Shown here: positions 23,497 through 31,183 of the stretch, piece by piece
Numbering within the stretch: position 1 is the stretch's first letter
Layout: each line of letters begins with the position of its first letter
Program-made: the position numbers and the translations under genes
The notes under the pieces: generated by a model
The model's database searches: none
Seen by the model: the letters and a program-made list of their open reading frames with translations, nothing else
What the model was told of the DNA's origin: nothing
Assembly: GCA_050246915.1 (NCBI GenBank)
Contig: JBFWVD010000025.1
Location: 1 to 64,000, forward strand
Reading direction: 5' to 3'
DNA length: 64,000 nucleotides
Source: JBFWVD01 sp050246915
GTDB lineage: Bacteria; Actinomycetota; Acidimicrobiia; Acidimicrobiales; Ilumatobacteraceae

Positions 23497-25777
23497 GCAC
23501 CGTGCGCAGCAGCGCCAGGGCCCCCGCCTTGTCGAGTGGTTCGTTGCCGTTGCCGCACTTGGGCGACTGGACGCACGATGGGCACCCGAAGCGGCATCGG
23601 CAACGCTCGATCACCGCTCGCGTGGCCTCGAGATGGCGGCGACCGGCCCGGAAGCCGAGTTCGGCGATGCCGGCGCCGCCCGGGTATGCGTCGTAGATCA
23701 CGATGGTGGCGGCCTTGGTCTCCGGCATCCACGGGATCGAAATCCCGCCGACGTCCCATCGGTCACAGATCGTGAACAGCGGCAAGATGCCGATGCCTGC
23801 GTGCTCGACGGCGTGCAACGTGCCGCCCACTTGTTCGGGATCGAGGCCCACGGCGTCAATGGTGGCCGCATCGATCGTGTACCAGAAGCCTCGGGTGCGC
23901 AACGTCGACGGCGGCAGGTCCAACTCGATGCGTTCGATCACTTCACGACGGATCGTGTCGCGTCGCTCGTATCCCGTCACCTGCGTGGTCACGGTGACGG
24001 CACCGAGGTGCAGCATCACGCGTCCGATGATCGCGTGCTCCTGGTCATCGTCGATGGTGAGCTGCATGGAGCTGCGGGTATGGGTCTCCTCGTCGAGATC
24101 GACCGGGTCGGCCACGGCCAGGCGTCCGGCGATGTCGAGCTCGCGCACCTGATATTGCTGGCCTTGATGCAGATAGATCGCACCGGGGTGCACGGTGTCG
24201 AAGGCCCGCGACGCGTCGACCGTCCCGATGAGCTGCCCGTCGGCGCGTTCGATGCGGTACTCGTCGCTGGTGCCGCTGCGCAGACCGATGCCGTATGACG
24301 GCGTGCCACGCCCGGTCCAGTACGCGTTGCCATCGCGCACGGCGAGGCGATCGCGGCGCACGAGATCGATGACCGTCTCGTTCAGTTCATCGCCCCACCA
24401 CGTCTCGTCCTCCGGGGTGAGGGGCAACTCGTAGGCCGCGCACGACACCTGTGGCCCGGCGATCGTCGGATTGGCCAGGTTGACGACCGCCGGTTCGGGC
24501 GGACGCGAGAACAGCTCGCCGGGATGCGCGGCATACCACTGGTCGAGCTGATCGTTCCCGGTGACCAACACGGCAAGAGAGCGTTGCTGCTCCCGTCCAG
24601 CGCGGCCCATCTGCTGCCGCATGGACGCGACCGTGCCGGGGAAGCCGGCGAGGATGCACGCGTCGAGCCCGCCGATGTCGACACCCAACTCGAGCGCGCT
24701 GGTGGCCACCACGCCCAACAGCTGCCCGTCGAACAGCTGCGACTCGAGGTCGCGTCGTTCGGCCGCCAGGTACCCCGACCGATAGGCGCGAACGGTGTCG
24801 GCCAGCGCGGCCGTCTCGGGTTCCGCGCCGAGCGCGGCTCGCACCGAGATGGCGACGCGCTCCGTGGCCCGCCGACTGCGACAGAACGCAACGGTCCGAC
24901 AGTGTTGGGCGACAAGGGTTTCCAGCAGTCGGGCGGTCTCGTTCACCGGGCTCACCCGCATCCCGGAGTCGGCGTCGAGCAGTGGTGGGTTCCACACGAC
25001 CACGAGGCGCTGGCCGCGTGGCGAAGCGTCGTCATCGATGGCGATCACCGGGCCGCCGCACAGCGCGGTGGCCAACGCCGCGGGATCACCGATGGTGGCC
25101 GAGGTGAACACGAACACCGGGTTCGATCCGTAGTGATGGCAGAGCCGTCGCAGACGGCGAAGGATGTGACCCATGTGTGAACCGAACACGCCTCGCAACA
25201 CGTGCAACTCATCGATCACCACGAAGCGCAGACGGCGCAGGAACGTCGCCCATCGGCCGTGGCTCGGCAAGATCCCGTGATGGAGCATCTCGGGATTGGT
25301 CAGCACCACGTTGCTCGAACGTCGGATGACCGTTCGCGCTTCGGTCGAGGTGTCGCCGTCGTAGGTCGCAGCCGAGATCGCTTCGAGTCCACCGCGGTGA
25401 CGTCGAAGCTCAGCGAAGCTACGCAATTGATCTTGCGCGAGGGCCTTGGTGGGGAACAACAACATCGCCGTGGCCGGTTCCGGTGATCGCAGACCGGCAA
25501 CCGCCTCGGCGATGGGTAGCTGATAACACAGCGACTTCCCCGACGCTGTTCCGGTGGCCACGACGATGGACTGGCCGGCGCGCACCGCATCGATGGCGGC
25601 GGCCTGGTGGGCCCACAGCTCTGTGACCCCGAATGCGTCCAACAGGCCCGGTGCGATCGGGTCGGCCGTGGAGGCGTAGCGGGCGACGCGCGCTGGTTGC
25701 ATCTCGACGTGGGTCAGCTGTCCCTCTTCGGACAGCGCGGCCAGCACCTGCAACAGCGGATCATCCATGTGGCTCAT
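23486..25777 (-). CDS. DEAD/DEAH-box helicase with DUF1998 (MrfA-like)
   Basis: A 763-residue superfamily 2 helicase. Motif I is ATGTASGKS, motif II is DELH (VVIDELHVLRGVFG), motif III is FTSATIGDP and motif VI is QQMGRAGREQ. The C terminus has a DUF1998 region with a four-Cys zinc site (CRCRFGCPSCVQSPKC). Bacterial MrfA proteins unwind DNA 3'-5' in mitomycin-lesion repair. Its position next to the Tad operon is conserved in actinobacteria (as in the Rv3649-Rv3660c region). The start could also be the Met at residue 4; a 13-base tandem repeat around 25763-25790 surrounds the start codon. Confidence 0.92.
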   Translation of the reverse strand: MSHMDDPLLQVLAALSEEGQLTHVEMQPARVARYASTADPIAPGLLDAFGVTELWAHQAAAIDAVRAGQSIVVATGTASGKSLCYQLPIAEAVAGLRSPEPATAMLLFPTKALAQDQLRSFAELRRHRGGLEAISAATYDGDTSTEARTVIRRSSNVVLTNPEMLHHGILPSHGRWATFLRRLRFVVIDELHVLRGVFGSHMGHILRRLRRLCHHYGSNPVFVFTSATIGDPAALATALCGGPVIAIDDDASPRGQRLVVVWNPPLLDADSGMRVSPVNETARLLETLVAQHCRTVAFCRSRRATERVAISVRAALGAEPETAALADTVRAYRSGYLAAERRDLESQLFDGQLLGVVATSALELGVDIGGLDACILAGFPGTVASMRQQMGRAGREQQRSLAVLVTGNDQLDQWYAAHPGELFSRPPEPAVVNLANPTIAGPQVSCAAYELPLTPEDETWWGDELNETVIDLVRRDRLAVRDGNAYWTGRGTPSYGIGLRSGTSDEYRIERADGQLIGTVDASRAFDTVHPGAIYLHQGQQYQVRELDIAGRLAVADPVDLDEETHTRSSMQLTIDDDQEHAIIGRVMLHLGAVTVTTQVTGYERRDTIRREVIERIELDLPPSTLRTRGFWYTIDAATIDAVGLDPEQVGGTLHAVEHAGIGILPLFTICDRWDVGGISIPWMPETKAATIVIYDAYPGGAGIAELGFRAGRRHLEATRAVIERCRCRFGCPSCVQSPKCGNGNEPLDKAGALALLRTVLAR

Positions 25778-25814
25778 CCATGTGGCTCAGATGGTCGCGC
25801 ATCGAGCCTCCCGG

Positions 25815-25820
25815 TACGGT
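25815..25820 (+). promoter_or_regulatory. -10 element of the STAS gene (leaderless)
   Basis: TACGGT, six bases before the ATG at 25827, with no Shine-Dalgarno. Confidence 0.4.
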
Positions 25821-25826
25821 GCGGCC

Positions 25827-26186
25827 ATGGATCTGATGGTGCACGTCACTGGCCATGGGGACTGGACCGTGGTCAGCATTGGCGGCGAGCTCGACCTGTC
25901 GACGGCGCCACGATTGCGCGGTGAGCTGCTCGTCCAGATCGCGTCGGCCGGTCGCAGCGCCAGCGCCCGTGCCAATGCCGGAGGAATGAAGCTCGCCCTC
26001 GACCTGCGCGGGGTCGGCTTCATCGATTCGATCGGCCTGGGAGTGCTCATCGGAGCACGCCGTCGCGTGATCGAGGCCGGTGGTTCGCTGATCGTCGTGC
26101 ACGATTCGTCCCGTTTGACCGCGACGTTCGAGGCGGCCGGACTGTCCGGGCTGTTCGACACCGTGACGAGCGTCGAGCATCTCTGA
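25827..26186 (+). CDS. STAS-domain anti-anti-sigma factor
   Basis: A 119-residue single STAS domain. It starts HVTGHGDWTVVSIGGELDLSTAPRLRGEL and has the phosphoserine motif GFIDSIGLGVLIGARRR, where the Ser is phosphorylated by an anti-sigma kinase in SpoIIAA-like proteins. When dephosphorylated it would bind the anti-sigma factor and free a sigma factor. No kinase or cognate sigma factor is adjacent. It is divergent from the helicase gene. The ATG at 25827 fits the STAS N terminus, whereas an upstream in-frame start at 25767 adds unconserved residues. Confidence 0.87.
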   Translation: MDLMVHVTGHGDWTVVSIGGELDLSTAPRLRGELLVQIASAGRSASARANAGGMKLALDLRGVGFIDSIGLGVLIGARRRVIEAGGSLIVVHDSSRLTATFEAAGLSGLFDTVTSVEHL

Positions 26187-26307
26187 GAAGCGGCGGGTGC
26201 TTGCCGCGGACAGGTGCGCCGCGAGGTGTCGCACCAGTTCTTTCACTCTTGTGAACGGTGCGTGAAACGGGCGCCGGGAGCTGGCAGCGGCTACGTCGGG
26301 CCGGGTG

Positions 26308-26313
26308 TACTAG
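26308..26313 (+). promoter_or_regulatory. -10 element of nhaA (leaderless)
   Basis: TACTAG, six bases before the ATG at 26320. A TTCAC/GTGAA dyad (about 26242-26257) lies upstream and could be an operator. Confidence 0.35.
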
Positions 26314-26319
26314 GCGGCG

Positions 26320-27693
26320 ATGCACATCGAGCTCCGTCAAACCTGGAAGGACTCGGATCGGTTCGTCCCCCGTCGGGTCGTCCGACCCGTCCAGTCGTTC
26401 ATGCAGGTCGAGGTGGCCGGTGGCCTGGTCATGCTGGCTGGCGGCATCCTGGCGCTGCTGTGGGCCAACTCTCCGTGGAAGGACGACTACGTACGTCTGT
26501 GGTCGACCGAGGTCATTCTGCGTCTTGGCGATGCGGTCCACCTCGACATGGATCTGCACGCGCTGGTGAACGATGGGGCGATGGCTCTGTTCTTCCTCAT
26601 CGCGGGCCTGGAGATCAAGCGGCAGTTGACCACTGGTGAGTTGAAGGATCCGAGAGCGGCTGCGCTTCCGGCCATCGGCGCGCTCGGCGGCATGCTCGTA
26701 CCTGCTCTCATCTACATCGCGTTCAACGCCGGTCACGCGGGCTCGCGAGGGTGGGGAATCCCTGTGGCCACCGACATCGCGTTCGCTGTCGGTGTCGTGA
26801 CCTTGGTGGGACGACGTATCCCGCTCGGTGCCCGGATCTTCCTCCTCACGTTGGCCGTCGTGGACGACGTGGGCGGCATCATCATCATCGCCGTGGCCTA
26901 TGCCGAGGGCGTGAAGTTCGAATGGCTCGGCGTCGCGCTGTTGGCAGTCCTGATCACGGTGCTGATGACCCGCGTCGAAGTGCGATCGATCGCTCCCTAC
27001 ATCGCCGCGGGCTCGTTGTGCTGGTACTCATTGCACGAAGCCGGGGTTGAAGCCGCCATCGCGGGCGTGATCTTCGGTCTGCTCACCCCGACGAAACCGT
27101 TCCACAATCCTGAGGAGTTCCCGGTGGTGGCTCACACGTTGGTGGACCGCATCGCGGACTCCGACGAGATTGCCGCCGAAGACCTGGCGCGTTATGCCAT
27201 CGAGACGGCGTCACCACTCGAGCGCGTGGAGAACCGGCTGAACCGTTGGGTCTCGTTCCTCATCGTCCCGCTGTTCGCATTGGCCAACGCGGGGGTCGAG
27301 ATCGACACCTCATCGATCAACCAGCGCGTGCTGTTCGGCGTCGGCTTCGGACTCGTCGTGGGCAAGGCCGTCGGGGTGTTCGCCTTCGCCTGGGTGGCGG
27401 TGAAGTTCGGCTTGGGACGTCTGCCCAGTTCGACGACATGGCGACACATGTTCGGTCTGGCCCTCGCCTCGGGCATCGGATTCACCGTGGCGCTGTTCGT
27501 GACCGGGCTCAGCTTCGACGACGAAGGCCTCACCTCATCGGCCAAACTCGGCATCCTCGGTGCCAGCGCTCTTGCCGGCTTGCTGGCGTATCTCTGGTTG
27601 CGCGCCTGTCCGGAACTGTCGCCCGCTCAACTGGAAGGCGACTCGATGGATTCCAGTGACTCCGACGAGGTGCTCGAGGGTCAACGCCAGTAG
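26320..27693 (+). CDS. nhaA: Na+/H+ antiporter NhaA
   Basis: A 457-residue NhaA-family antiporter with about 12 helices. It has the functional Asp in VATDIAFAVGVVTL and the paired Asp in LAVVDDVGGIIIIA, which bind Na+ and protons in E. coli NhaA, plus the conserved FFLIAGLEIKRQLTTGEL. It exports sodium in exchange for protons and so supports pH and salt tolerance. The C-terminal roughly 25 residues are acidic. Its last 13 bases overlap the convergent CAP-protein gene. Confidence 0.95.
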   Translation: MHIELRQTWKDSDRFVPRRVVRPVQSFMQVEVAGGLVMLAGGILALLWANSPWKDDYVRLWSTEVILRLGDAVHLDMDLHALVNDGAMALFFLIAGLEIKRQLTTGELKDPRAAALPAIGALGGMLVPALIYIAFNAGHAGSRGWGIPVATDIAFAVGVVTLVGRRIPLGARIFLLTLAVVDDVGGIIIIAVAYAEGVKFEWLGVALLAVLITVLMTRVEVRSIAPYIAAGSLCWYSLHEAGVEAAIAGVIFGLLTPTKPFHNPEEFPVVAHTLVDRIADSDEIAAEDLARYAIETASPLERVENRLNRWVSFLIVPLFALANAGVEIDTSSINQRVLFGVGFGLVVGKAVGVFAFAWVAVKFGLGRLPSSTTWRHMFGLALASGIGFTVALFVTGLSFDDEGLTSSAKLGILGASALAGLLAYLWLRACPELSPAQLEGDSMDSSDSDEVLEGQRQ

Positions 27694-29633
27694 CCGGTGA
27701 GGTCCACCACGACGTGCATCGTGGCGGAGACGGTCACGCACACCGATCCATCGTTGCCGACTCCGACGACCGATGCGTTCGACACCGTGCCGTCGGTCTC
27801 GACGTTCACCGTCGACGCCACGGTGGTGGTGCCGCACGGGAAGACCTGGATGTAGCCGTCACCGCGGGCACGGGTTGCGGTGACGTTGAGCGCGACCGAC
27901 GTGACGTCTGCGGGGATGTCGGATCGACCGGCGAGGGGCAGCACCAAAATCGCGCCTCGCGACAGTTCGATGTCGTCGATGCGGGTGTCGGCCAATCGGA
28001 CCGGCCGCACCGAGGTGAAGGTCTGCCCCGCATCGCCCCACCATCCGAGGCCATCGACGACGAGGTCGACGTCGACCATCGATGAGATGCACCACTTGCC
28101 GTTGCCGACGGCGGCGGTCACCAGGTTGGGGCGGACGCCGCCTTGTTCGATGTTGAGGTTCGACGTCTGCGGCATCGGCTGTCCGCACGGCCACACCGTG
28201 AGGAAGCCATCACCGGAAGGGTTCACAGCCGTGACGTTGGCGGTGAACGATCGCGCGGCGCTCGGCACTCCAGCGGTTCCGATCACCTGCAGTTCGAGGG
28301 TCTCGTTGGCCCGCATGCGTCGACGGATGGTGCGGGTGTCGATCAACCGAGTCGGGGCGATGACGTGCAGACCGTCGCCGGAGCCCGGCACCATCGCGCC
28401 GAACAGATCCACCACAACGTCGGTGCGGGCGTGGCTGACCATGCACATGGCGCCATCGACTGACAGTCCGACGGTGGTGAGGGTGGGGAGCACCTGTCGC
28501 TGGCGATAGTTGACCGTCGATGTCCCGGGCACGACGCCGCCGCACGGATACACGGTTATGAAGCCGTCGCCATCGGGCTTCACGGCGGTGACGTTCACGA
28601 CGACCCCGGTGGCGTCGGTGGGGACACCGTTGCGTCCCCTCATCACAAGTCGTTGCGGCACATAGGGTTCGAGTCGTGTGACGCCTTGGGCGATGCGGCT
28701 GTCCGCGATGCGGGTGGGTCCGATGGGGACCATGACGCTCGGTGATCCGGTGGCGACGACGGTCGGCGGCGCGGGCGCGATGACCCGGCCTGTTGCCGGC
28801 CCCGTGGTGGTCGCCGTCCAGGTCACCGGACCCTCGTCGAACGACACCGAGATCGAGTACGCGGTGCCACTGACCAATGCTTGCTTCGGGAACAGCATCA
28901 CCTTGGTGACGCGCTGACCGGCGGTCACGCCCAGTGCGCAGACCCCGAGCGATTGACCCGATGCGGTCAATGTGGCCGAGCGGAACGTGCGCGCCGACGG
29001 GAGGAAGACGAACAGCGGCTGCCCAGCCGGGCGAGCCGCATCGGGGCACGCCGCGTATGGGTCGGGGGATTCGTTGCCGGCGAAGGTGAGCGAAGGGATG
29101 ACGCCGTGATCCTTGGGCCAGGTGTAGACGCGATCTGGCGCGGCGCCGCGGGCGAAGCGCATGGCTTGATAGGAACCGGTGATGCCCGCTCCGGCGCTGC
29201 CGTTGCTCGGATCGAGGATCGGCGAGCCGTGATACGGGGTCTGCATCCACAAGGAGATCGCACTGGCGAGGGTCGAAGTGCCGCAGGCGAGGATGTTGTG
29301 GGCGTGGTCCTCGCCCGCGGGCCACGGCCGTCCCGCTATCTCGTAGTGGGTGCATGCCCCTTTACCTGCCGCGGCGGCCGCGGCGAGATAGCGGGTGTGG
29401 TTGCGGGGGCCGACGTCGAGTGCGGGGTCGTAAGCGAGCGGCGGGATGTCACCGAGGCTGCGATACCAGTTGGTCCATCCCAACCAGTCGCTGGAATCAG
29501 TGGGCGGGGTCGGTAGCTGCGCGGCTGAGGCCGAGGGTGCTGCGATGGTGTCGATCGGGTCGAGGACGGGGAGTGCGCCGAGCGCCGGGCTCGCCACGAC
29601 GGCGAGGGCTGCGATGAGGCTGCGAATGCGCAC
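27681..29633 (-). CDS. Secreted CAP-domain protein with three tandem C-terminal repeats
   Basis: A 650-residue exported protein. The signal peptide (LIAALAVVASPALG) is followed by a CAP/SCP-like region at about residues 45-190 (WTNWYRSLGDIPPLAYDPALDVGPRNHTRYLAA, YHGSPILDPSNGSAGAGI) and a linker domain. Three repeats of about 105 residues then begin near 300. Each has a P-x-R-x-x-D-[ST]-R motif, VNVTA...GDGxxxVxPCG, a Cys-containing strand and a closing VVDLFG/VVDGLGWW/VVDLTGYW. The paired Cys suggest extracellular disulfides. A GTG start at 29633 sits within a 28-bp palindrome. The function is probably cell-surface; the repeat type appears common in Acidimicrobiia. Confidence 0.82.
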   Translation of the reverse strand: MRIRSLIAALAVVASPALGALPVLDPIDTIAAPSASAAQLPTPPTDSSDWLGWTNWYRSLGDIPPLAYDPALDVGPRNHTRYLAAAAAAGKGACTHYEIAGRPWPAGEDHAHNILACGTSTLASAISLWMQTPYHGSPILDPSNGSAGAGITGSYQAMRFARGAAPDRVYTWPKDHGVIPSLTFAGNESPDPYAACPDAARPAGQPLFVFLPSARTFRSATLTASGQSLGVCALGVTAGQRVTKVMLFPKQALVSGTAYSISVSFDEGPVTWTATTTGPATGRVIAPAPPTVVATGSPSVMVPIGPTRIADSRIAQGVTRLEPYVPQRLVMRGRNGVPTDATGVVVNVTAVKPDGDGFITVYPCGGVVPGTSTVNYRQRQVLPTLTTVGLSVDGAMCMVSHARTDVVVDLFGAMVPGSGDGLHVIAPTRLIDTRTIRRRMRANETLELQVIGTAGVPSAARSFTANVTAVNPSGDGFLTVWPCGQPMPQTSNLNIEQGGVRPNLVTAAVGNGKWCISSMVDVDLVVDGLGWWGDAGQTFTSVRPVRLADTRIDDIELSRGAILVLPLAGRSDIPADVTSVALNVTATRARGDGYIQVFPCGTTTVASTVNVETDGTVSNASVVGVGNDGSVCVTVSATMHVVVDLTGYWR

Positions 29634-29659
29634 GGCCGAGGTGTCGACACCTCGGCCGT
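29632..29659. repeat. 28-bp perfect palindrome over the CAP-gene start codon
   Basis: Arms ACGGCCGAGGTGTC and complement, without a spacer. Its inner end covers the GTG start at 29633 and the only GAGGTG that could act as a ribosome site. In RNA it would hide the start region of the CAP gene. Confidence 0.7.
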
Positions 29660-29765
29660 TGGCGTTGACTCAAGATGACGCGTCAGCGTCGGCCGATCGG
29701 CTCTGGCCGCGTCGCCTGACACCGCAGGGAAACTCTGGAGATTCCGTACACGTGTCGTGTCCACA
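29660..29765. other. Upstream region of the CAP-protein gene
   Basis: No gene seen. It should hold the promoter of the minus-strand CAP gene. ACACGTGT (about 29749) is a short palindrome; no clear -35/-10 pair was recognised. Confidence 0.3.
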
Positions 29766-29799
29766 CCTTCCAGACTGGCGCCGGCGCCAGTCTGGAAGG
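29766..29799. terminator. 34-bp perfect palindrome after the acyl-CoA dehydrogenase gene
   Basis: CCTTCCAGACTGGCGCC followed directly by its exact complement, beginning four bases beyond the TGA of the acyl-CoA dehydrogenase gene. Its position points to a terminator of that gene. It has no U-run, like the other hairpins in this window. Confidence 0.65.
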
Positions 29800-29802
29800 C
29801 GC

Positions 29803-31056
29803 TCAGCCCAGGCCGCCGCCGGGAGCCATCTGCGGTGCGCCCGTCCGGAACGACTTGTCGTACTTGCGCAGCTCCATGCGCGCGATCGTCATCTTGTGCA
29901 CCTCGTCGGGGCCGTCGGCGATCCGCAGGCCGCGGATGTGCGCATAGAAATCGGCGAGTGGCCAGTCCTGGCTGATGCCGCCGGCGCCATGGGCCTGGAT
30001 GGCCCGGTCGATGATCTTGAGCGCCACGTTCGGCGCCGCGACCTTGATCGCCGCGATCTCGGTGCGGGCGTTCTTGTTGCCCACGGTGTCCATGAGCCAC
30101 GCGGTCTTCATGGTGAGCAGCCGGATCATCTCGAGCTCGATGCGGGCTTCGGCGATCCAGTCCTGGATGTTGGATCGATCCGCGATGCGCTGACCGAACG
30201 TCACGCGGCCGAGAGTGCGGCGGCACATCAGCTCGAGCGAGCGTTCAGCGGCACCGATCATGCGCATGCAGTGATGGATGCGTCCGGGTCCGAGGCGGGC
30301 CTGGCTGATGAGAAAGCCGTCGCCTTCGTCGCCGATGAGGTTCGACACCGGTACGCGCACGTTGTCGTACTCGATCTCGGCGTGGCCGTTTTGATGTGTG
30401 TAGCCGAACACGGTGAGGTTGCGGACGCGCTTCACGCCAGGTGTGTCGAGGGGGACCAGGATCTGGCTCTGCTGCTTGTGCGGGGGAGCCGAGGGGTCGG
30501 TCTTGCCCATGACGATGAGGATCTTGCACAGCGGGTGATAGGCGTTCGACGTCCACCACTTACGGCCGTTGAGGACGTAGTGATCGCCATCGCGGGTGAT
30601 CGAGAGGCTGATGTTGGTGGCATCCGAGGATGCCAACGCCGGCTCGGTCATCGAGAACCCGGACCGGATCTCTCCGGCGAGCAGTGGCCGCAGCCACATG
30701 TCCTGCTGCTCCGGGGTGCCGAACATGGTCAGCACCTCCATGTTCCCGGTGTCGGGGGCGTTGCAGTTGAAGACCTCCGGGCCGATGGGGCTGCGCCCGG
30801 TGATCTCGGCCAGCGGCGCGTACTCGGCGTTGGTCAGGCCCGGGCCCCATTCGGCGTGGGGATGGAACATGTTCCACAGCCCGGCCGCCTTGGCCTTGGC
30901 TTTGAGCTCCTCCATGATCGCCGGCTGTCCGTGGGGGTCCCCGAGCTCGTGCAATTGGTGCTCGTACACCGATTCGGCGGGGTAGACGTTGGCGTCCATG
31001 AACTCCAGGAGGCGGGCCTGGTAGTCCTTGCAGCGATCTGTGAGGGCGAAATCCAT
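29803..31056 (-). CDS. Acyl-CoA dehydrogenase family protein
   Basis: A 417-residue flavoprotein that oxidises acyl-CoA to enoyl-CoA. The N-terminal helical domain begins MDFALTDRCKDYQARLLEF, the middle beta domain has MTEPALASSDATNI and GRKWWTSNAYHP, and the C-terminal domain has GRVTFGQRIADRSNIQDWIAEARIELEM and HGAGGISQDWPLADF. The motif DGPDEVHKMTIARMEL fits the ACAD10/11-like branch, where the Glu may be catalytic. The ATG at 31056 was chosen over a more upstream in-frame start at 31239 because homologues begin at MDF. It is divergent from topA, and no other fatty-acid genes are adjacent. Confidence 0.9.
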   Translation of the reverse strand: MDFALTDRCKDYQARLLEFMDANVYPAESVYEHQLHELGDPHGQPAIMEELKAKAKAAGLWNMFHPHAEWGPGLTNAEYAPLAEITGRSPIGPEVFNCNAPDTGNMEVLTMFGTPEQQDMWLRPLLAGEIRSGFSMTEPALASSDATNISLSITRDGDHYVLNGRKWWTSNAYHPLCKILIVMGKTDPSAPPHKQQSQILVPLDTPGVKRVRNLTVFGYTHQNGHAEIEYDNVRVPVSNLIGDEGDGFLISQARLGPGRIHHCMRMIGAAERSLELMCRRTLGRVTFGQRIADRSNIQDWIAEARIELEMIRLLTMKTAWLMDTVGNKNARTEIAAIKVAAPNVALKIIDRAIQAHGAGGISQDWPLADFYAHIRGLRIADGPDEVHKMTIARMELRKYDKSFRTGAPQMAPGGGLG

Positions 31057-31144
31057 GTTTCGGACCGTAGCTGTTTCAGGTCCCTGACCTGCAGGGCCGT
31101 GGTCGGAGGACCCGTTCGCGGGCATCGGGCCGCAAAGGACTGCC

Positions 31145-31175
31145 TTGACAAGATGCAGGGGACATGGGTGAACCT
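31145..31175 (+). promoter_or_regulatory. Possible promoter of topA
   Basis: A consensus -35 TTGACA (31145-31150) and a weak -10 GAACCT (31170-31175) with a 19-base spacer. The -10 is eight bases before the ATG at 31184, again implying a leaderless message. Confidence 0.35.
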
Positions 31176-31183
31176 TGCACGCA

